Of a stretch of DNA of 10,142 nt, positions 6,325-10,142 are shown piece after piece (position 1 is the stretch's first letter; each line of letters begins with the position of its first letter). Both the position numbers and the translations under genes were made by a program. Source of the DNA: Acidimicrobium sp. UBA3029. GTDB lineage: Bacteria; Actinomycetota; Acidimicrobiia; Acidimicrobiales; Ilumatobacteraceae. The notes under the pieces are model-generated. The model was not told the origin of the DNA, searched no databases, and saw only the letters and a list, made by a program, of their open reading frames with translations. The stretch spans positions 6,552 to 16,693 of the forward strand of contig DFDK01000006.1 of the NCBI GenBank assembly GCA_002367695.1, read 5' to 3'.

Positions 6325-8868
6325 ATGAGTCAGTTTCCAACCCGTGCAAAGTGCGTTGTAATCGGAGCCGGAATCGTGGGCAACTGCCTTGTCGGACACC
6401 TCTCCAAGTTGGGTTGGACAGACATGGTGCAGATCGATAAGGGACCGCTGCCGAACCCAGGTGGATCAACAGGCCATGCCTCTAACTTCATCTTCCCTAC
6501 CGACCACAACAAAGAAATGGCCATGCTGACACTTGCATCGCAGCAGCAGTACATCGAATTGGGCATGAACAATACTTGCGGTGGCATCGAAGTTGCACGC
6601 ACACCAGAGCGTCTCGAAGAATTTAATCGTCGCATGACTTCTGCCAAGTCGTGGGGCATTGACTCCAAGTTGCTCACCCCTGCCGAGATTAAAGAACTCG
6701 TTCCATTCATTAACGAAAAGATTTTGCTCGGTGGTTTTTACACGCCAAGCGTTTCAGTTGTCGACTCGCTGCAAACCGGCACGCTCATGCGTGAAAGCGC
6801 TGTTGCTGCTGGCAACTTGCAAGTCTTTGCAAACACCGAAGTACTCGACCTTGAAGTTGAAAATGGCACCATCAAAGCTGTCGTGACAAACAAGGGCCGG
6901 GTCTTGGCTGAATTCGTTGTTGTGGCTTGCGGTGTGTGGAGCCCACGTATTGCAGCGATGGCTGGAGCAAACATTCCATTGACACCAGCCGTTCACCAAA
7001 TGGCTGACGTTGGCCCAATTGACATTTTGCAACAATCGAACAAAGAACTTGCATACCCAATCATCCGAGACATGGACACGTTCTGCTACGAGCGTCAGTC
7101 TTCTGGATCGATGGAAGTTGGTTCATATGCACACCGTGCGATCTTTATGCACCCAGATGATATTCCTTCCAACGAAGCATCTGCTTTGTCGCCCACCGAA
7201 TTGCCACTCACGCAAGATGACTTTGATCCGCAGATGGAACAAGCAATTGACCTGATGGAGATGCTCGGCGATGCCGAAATAAAATATGCCATTAACGGTC
7301 TCTTGTCGCTCACACCAGATGCGATGCCAGTTCTTGGAGAGACAGTTGAAGTGCGCAACTTGTGGTCTGCTGCTGCAGTATGGATCAAAGAAGGACCTGG
7401 CATTGCACAACTCGTTGCCGAGTGGATGACGTACGGTTACCCGCATTTGTGTGACCCACACTCGTCTGACATCAGCCGCTTTTATGCGCACGAAAAAACA
7501 GACCACCACATTTATGCACGTTGCGATGAGCACTTCAACAAGACATACGGCATCGTGCACCCACGCGAGCAATGGGCAACGCAACGCAACATGCGTCGCA
7601 GTCCATTCTTTCCGCGCGAAGAAGCAGCTGGCGCAACGTTCTTTGATGCCCGTGGCTGGGAGCGTCCACAGTGGTTTGCATCCAATGCCAAGTTGATGGA
7701 CAAGTTCAAGGGCCAATGCGAGGAACGCCCGAGCGAATGGGATGCACGCTGGTGGTCACCAATCACCAACGCAGAGCATCTACAAATGCGCGAGTCAGTT
7801 GGCATGGTTGACCTCACAGCGTTTAACGAGTTCGATTTCACTGGCCCTGGCACAATGGCTTTCTTGCAATACATGTGTGTCAACAACGTTGATGTTGCAG
7901 TTGGCCGTTCGGTCTACACGCCACTACTCACCCAAGGCGGCGGTTTCCGTGGCGACTTGACGATCATGCGCCTCGGTGCAAACCATTTCCGAGTCATCAC
8001 CGGCGCATTCGACGGCGGTCGTGACAAGTACTGGTTTACCAAATACATGCCGCAAGACGGTTCAGTGACATTTACCGATATGTCGAGTGCGTTGTGCACA
8101 ATTGGTGTGTGGGGTCCTAACGCGCAAATGACAATGGCGAAGGCAACGCAAAACATCAACGCCGAAGGCAAGTTGGTTCCGTTCGATGTCAGCCAAGCAA
8201 ACTTCCCCTACGGTTCGGTTCGCGAAGTACTCATCGATGGAGTTCCTGCAACCATGTTCCGCATCTCGTATGTTGGCGAAAATGGCTGGGAGATCTACAC
8301 CAAGATGGAACACGGCTTGCGCTTGTGGGATTCGATAGCCGAAGCTGGCAAAGAGTTTGAAATCATTCCCGTAGGCATGGGTGTGTACGCAGTAACCGGT
8401 CGTATCGAAAAGGGCTACCGCCTCATGGGCGCAGAACTCGAGAGCGAATACAACCCAATGGAAGCTGGCTTGAATCGCGCCAAAGTGAAGTCTGCTGACT
8501 TCATCGGCAAAGCCGACTACATGAAGGCACGCGACGAAAAACCAGCGGCACTCATGTGCACACTCGAGATGATTGATAACACCAGCAAGTCGGGTATCAA
8601 GCGCTTTCCTACCGGTGGCAACGAACCGATTTTGACAAAAGATGGCGAACGAATCGTTGACACTAAGGGTCGCGTTTCTCGCGTAACGACTGCAGGTGCA
8701 GCACCATCGCTTGGCAAATACTTGTTGCTCGCATATCTCACTCCAGAACATGCCATTGAAGGCAACGAATTGCAAGTGATGTACATGAACGAGATGTTTC
8801 CAGTGCGGGTTGCACGCGTTGGATCACAACCGTTGTTTGACCCAACCGATGCGCGAATGAAGAGCTAG
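6325..8868 (+). CDS. Dimethylglycine/sarcosine dehydrogenase-like flavoprotein (DAO-GCV_T fusion)
   Basis: This 847-residue enzyme is built like dimethylglycine oxidase and sarcosine/dimethylglycine dehydrogenases. The N-terminal half is a DAO-type FAD domain with the dinucleotide motif GAGIVG (14-19). H51 in GGSTGHAS aligns with the histidine that carries covalent FAD in this family. H224 (VHQM) and Y255 (CYER) fall where the catalytic His and Tyr of dimethylglycine oxidase lie. An FAD-linked linker domain follows (about 370-430). The C-terminal half is the glycine-cleavage-T folate domain (about 470-720), with D544 in FRGDLT as the probable folate-site aspartate and YVGENGWEIY (649-658), plus a GCV_T C-terminal barrel (about 735-840). 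Expected reaction: oxidative removal of an N-methyl group, giving 5,10-methylenetetrahydrofolate, or formaldehyde without folate. Electrons probably go to the ETF encoded next, making it a dehydrogenase rather than an oxidase. The substrate (dimethylglycine, sarcosine or another N-methyl amine) is not resolved. It is cytoplasmic with no signal peptide. Confidence 0.92.
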   Translation: MSQFPTRAKCVVIGAGIVGNCLVGHLSKLGWTDMVQIDKGPLPNPGGSTGHASNFIFPTDHNKEMAMLTLASQQQYIELGMNNTCGGIEVARTPERLEEFNRRMTSAKSWGIDSKLLTPAEIKELVPFINEKILLGGFYTPSVSVVDSLQTGTLMRESAVAAGNLQVFANTEVLDLEVENGTIKAVVTNKGRVLAEFVVVACGVWSPRIAAMAGANIPLTPAVHQMADVGPIDILQQSNKELAYPIIRDMDTFCYERQSSGSMEVGSYAHRAIFMHPDDIPSNEASALSPTELPLTQDDFDPQMEQAIDLMEMLGDAEIKYAINGLLSLTPDAMPVLGETVEVRNLWSAAAVWIKEGPGIAQLVAEWMTYGYPHLCDPHSSDISRFYAHEKTDHHIYARCDEHFNKTYGIVHPREQWATQRNMRRSPFFPREEAAGATFFDARGWERPQWFASNAKLMDKFKGQCEERPSEWDARWWSPITNAEHLQMRESVGMVDLTAFNEFDFTGPGTMAFLQYMCVNNVDVAVGRSVYTPLLTQGGGFRGDLTIMRLGANHFRVITGAFDGGRDKYWFTKYMPQDGSVTFTDMSSALCTIGVWGPNAQMTMAKATQNINAEGKLVPFDVSQANFPYGSVREVLIDGVPATMFRISYVGENGWEIYTKMEHGLRLWDSIAEAGKEFEIIPVGMGVYAVTGRIEKGYRLMGAELESEYNPMEAGLNRAKVKSADFIGKADYMKARDEKPAALMCTLEMIDNTSKSGIKRFPTGGNEPILTKDGERIVDTKGRVSRVTTAGAAPSLGKYLLLAYLTPEHAIEGNELQVMYMNEMFPVRVARVGSQPLFDPTDARMKS

Positions 8869-8884
8869 AAACTTTTCTTTTGCC

Positions 8885-9652
8885 ATGAATATTCTTGTCT
8901 GTGTCAAACGCGTTCCGGCACCTGGCGCGCGCATCAACATCACCGAAGATGGCCAGCAAGTTGATACTGCATTTCTTGGCTTCACAGTTAGCCCGCACGA
9001 AGAATGTGCTGTTGAAGCGGCCGTGCAGCTCGTAGAAAAGCATGGTGGCGAAGTTACCGTGCTCACGCTCGGTAGTGTCCTGGCAGAAGAGCAACTGCGC
9101 ACTGCTGCAAGCGTCGGTGCCGTCAAGGCGGTGTTGGTGCCCATCGAAGGAATGGATTGGGATGCCCAGCGAACCGCATCAGCAATCAGTTCAGCCATTA
9201 CTGCACTTGAAACCACAAATGGAAACTATGACCTGATCTTGTTTGGCAACGAATCAGCCGACTCGTGCGGCTACCAAGTTGGTGTTCGTGCTGCAGTCAA
9301 ACTCGGTCGACCAATGGTCAACGGCGCGAAAGGCATTGATGTAGCAGATGGCATTGCCACAATTCGTCGCGAGTCGGATGCTGGCCAAGAAATTTACAAC
9401 TTGCCGCTTCCTGCATGCATTGGTGTTCGTGAAGGCATCAACCTGCCCCGCTACCCAACAATGAAGGGTCGCCTCGCCTCCAAAAAAGTCGAGATCCAGC
9501 GCACCGAGATCACAGCCGAAGCTGGTGGACTCAAAATGATTCAATTGCAACGCCCACCTGAGCGTGTCAGCAACACACAGATTCTTGGCACTGGCCCAGA
9601 AGCAGCGTCGGCAGTTGTCGACCTACTGATCGAACTCGGAGTATTTAAATGA
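8885..9652 (+). CDS. etfB: Electron transfer flavoprotein beta subunit (FixA/EtfB family)
   Basis: This 255-residue protein has the normal length of ETF beta. It opens with the family start MNILVCVKRVPAP. It continues with the core PHEECAVEAAVQL (37-49), the nucleotide-binding segment LFGNESAD (119-126) followed by GYQVG, and the C-terminal signature RYPTMKGRLASKK (189-201). With the alpha subunit it forms a soluble FAD/AMP carrier that takes electrons from dehydrogenases and passes them to the quinone pool through ETF:quinone oxidoreductase, which is not in this window. It starts 16 bases after the flavoprotein gene, so that enzyme is the likely electron donor. No Shine-Dalgarno sequence is obvious; the preceding bases are a pyrimidine-rich CTTTTCTTTT, which suggests translation by coupling or without a leader signal. 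The stop overlaps the alpha-subunit start (ATGA). Confidence 0.95.
   Translation: MNILVCVKRVPAPGARINITEDGQQVDTAFLGFTVSPHEECAVEAAVQLVEKHGGEVTVLTLGSVLAEEQLRTAASVGAVKAVLVPIEGMDWDAQRTASAISSAITALETTNGNYDLILFGNESADSCGYQVGVRAAVKLGRPMVNGAKGIDVADGIATIRRESDAGQEIYNLPLPACIGVREGINLPRYPTMKGRLASKKVEIQRTEITAEAGGLKMIQLQRPPERVSNTQILGTGPEAASAVVDLLIELGVFK
9638..9641 (+). promoter_or_regulatory. Shine-Dalgarno sequence for the ETF alpha gene
   Basis: GGAG lies within the last codons of the beta-subunit gene, seven bases before the ATG at 9649, and supports that start. Confidence 0.55.
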
Positions 9653-10142
9653 GCGTGCTCGTTGTCGTCGAGCACGACCGTGGCACGATTGCACCTGCAT
9701 CACTCGGCGCACTCACCGCTGGTCGCAATCTTGCAAAACAAATCAATACAACAATGGAAGCAGTAACCGTTGGCGCAAATGCCGATGCATTGAGCGCCAC
9801 ACTCGCGGCGTTCGGCGCAACAACTGTGCATCAAGCACACCATGCGGCGCTCGTCGATTTTGGCCCGGAAGCATGGGGTGAGTCTGTTGCACAAATTGTG
9901 CGCAACGCATCACCTCATGTCGTCATTGGATGCGGAACGGAGCGCGGTCACGAAGTGATTGCTCAAGTTGCCGCGCGACTAGATCTACCAGCGTCCATGA
10001 ACTGCACCGAATTTGATACAACATTTGATGGCACACAACCGCTACAAGTAACTCGCGCGCGTTGGGGCGGATCACTACTCGAGGATGCGCAACTCGATGC
10101 ACCAATCAAACTAGTCACGCTTGCAAACCACACTGTTGAACC
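9649..10142 (+). CDS. etfA: Electron transfer flavoprotein alpha subunit (FixB/EtfA family), 3' partial
   Basis: An uninterrupted reading frame runs from the ATG at 9649 through the right edge (164 codons seen). It begins MSVLVVVEHDRG and continues ASLGALTAGRNLA, the standard opening of ETF alpha. Later come VVIGCGTERGHEVIAQVAAR and a segment starting LDLPAS, which match the N-terminal domain of the family. The C-terminal FAD-binding domain lies beyond the window. The subunit pairs with the beta subunit just upstream; the two genes overlap by four bases (ATGA), which supports equal production. It completes the electron acceptor for the N-demethylating flavoprotein. The identification is firm from order and motifs, although less than about half of the expected protein is visible. 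Confidence 0.92.
   Translation, partial: MSVLVVVEHDRGTIAPASLGALTAGRNLAKQINTTMEAVTVGANADALSATLAAFGATTVHQAHHAALVDFGPEAWGESVAQIVRNASPHVVIGCGTERGHEVIAQVAARLDLPASMNCTEFDTTFDGTQPLQVTRARWGGSLLEDAQLDAPIKLVTLANHTVE

Noticed and set aside
7123..7716. 197-codon open frame on the - strand
   Set aside because: It is antisense to the well-supported flavoprotein gene, and its Cys/His/Arg-rich translation has no domain pattern.
8062..8775. 237-codon open frame on the - strand
   Set aside because: It is antisense to the folate domain of the flavoprotein, shows no recognisable motif, and its composition is what complementing that gene would give.
7735..8868. DMSP demethylase (DmdA) signature in the folate domain
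   Set aside because: The GCV_T fold is shared, but here it is fused to a DAO domain with a covalent-FAD motif and followed by ETF genes, which fits amine demethylation.
1..10142. tRNA/rRNA genes, CRISPR arrays, insertion sequences, phage or toxin-antitoxin genes
   Set aside because: No spaced identical repeats, transposase-like proteins or cloverleaf-like sequences were seen on reading, and nearly every base is inside a well-supported gene.

Overview
The window is ordinary dense bacterial chromosome: eight protein genes with almost no intergenic space and roughly half G+C by eye. No RNA gene, insertion sequence, phage gene or CRISPR array is visible. The two sulfatases and the overall gene style look actinobacterial, plausibly an aquatic Acidimicrobiia-type organism. 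That placement is inference from protein resemblance and was not tested.

Left block (2-5549, + strand). The window opens inside an iron-sulfur protein resembling the N-terminal half of NAD-dependent formate dehydrogenase alpha subunits. It stops immediately after the cluster domain that normally leads into the molybdenum catalytic domain. Nine bases later comes an isopenicillin-N-synthase-type Fe(II)/2-oxoglutarate oxygenase. After 14 more bases comes a metallo-beta-lactamase (MBL) fold alkylsulfatase-like protein. Its last codon overlaps, in an ATGA arrangement, the start of a 781-residue formylglycine-type sulfatase resembling mycobacterial AtsD/AtsA. The block reads as one transcription unit that puts two unrelated sulfate-ester hydrolase folds next to an oxygenase. 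The MBL protein has lost several of the metal ligands expected in the SdsA1 family.

Middle (5550-6324). A 33-base convergent gap contains an inverted repeat. A FadR-subfamily GntR regulator (FCD domain) follows on the - strand. An 88-base divergent region then carries a candidate promoter, a repeated GTGATAT element and a clear ribosome binding site.

Right block (6325-10142, + strand). An 847-residue flavoprotein fuses a D-amino-acid-oxidase-type FAD domain to a glycine-cleavage-T folate domain, like dimethylglycine and sarcosine dehydrogenases. It is followed by both electron transfer flavoprotein subunits, beta complete and alpha cut by the window end. This arrangement suits oxidative N-demethylation of a methylated amine: electrons go to ETF and the methyl carbon goes to tetrahydrofolate or formaldehyde. 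The neighbouring GntR protein is the obvious candidate regulator.

Taken together (inference), the window looks like a heterotrophic catabolic neighbourhood for sulfated and N-methylated organic compounds, with a formate dehydrogenase component that could oxidise the released one-carbon units. The most unusual observations are the altered metal site of the MBL alkylsulfatase-like protein, its translational coupling to a formylglycine sulfatase, and the early stop of the formate-dehydrogenase-like protein.
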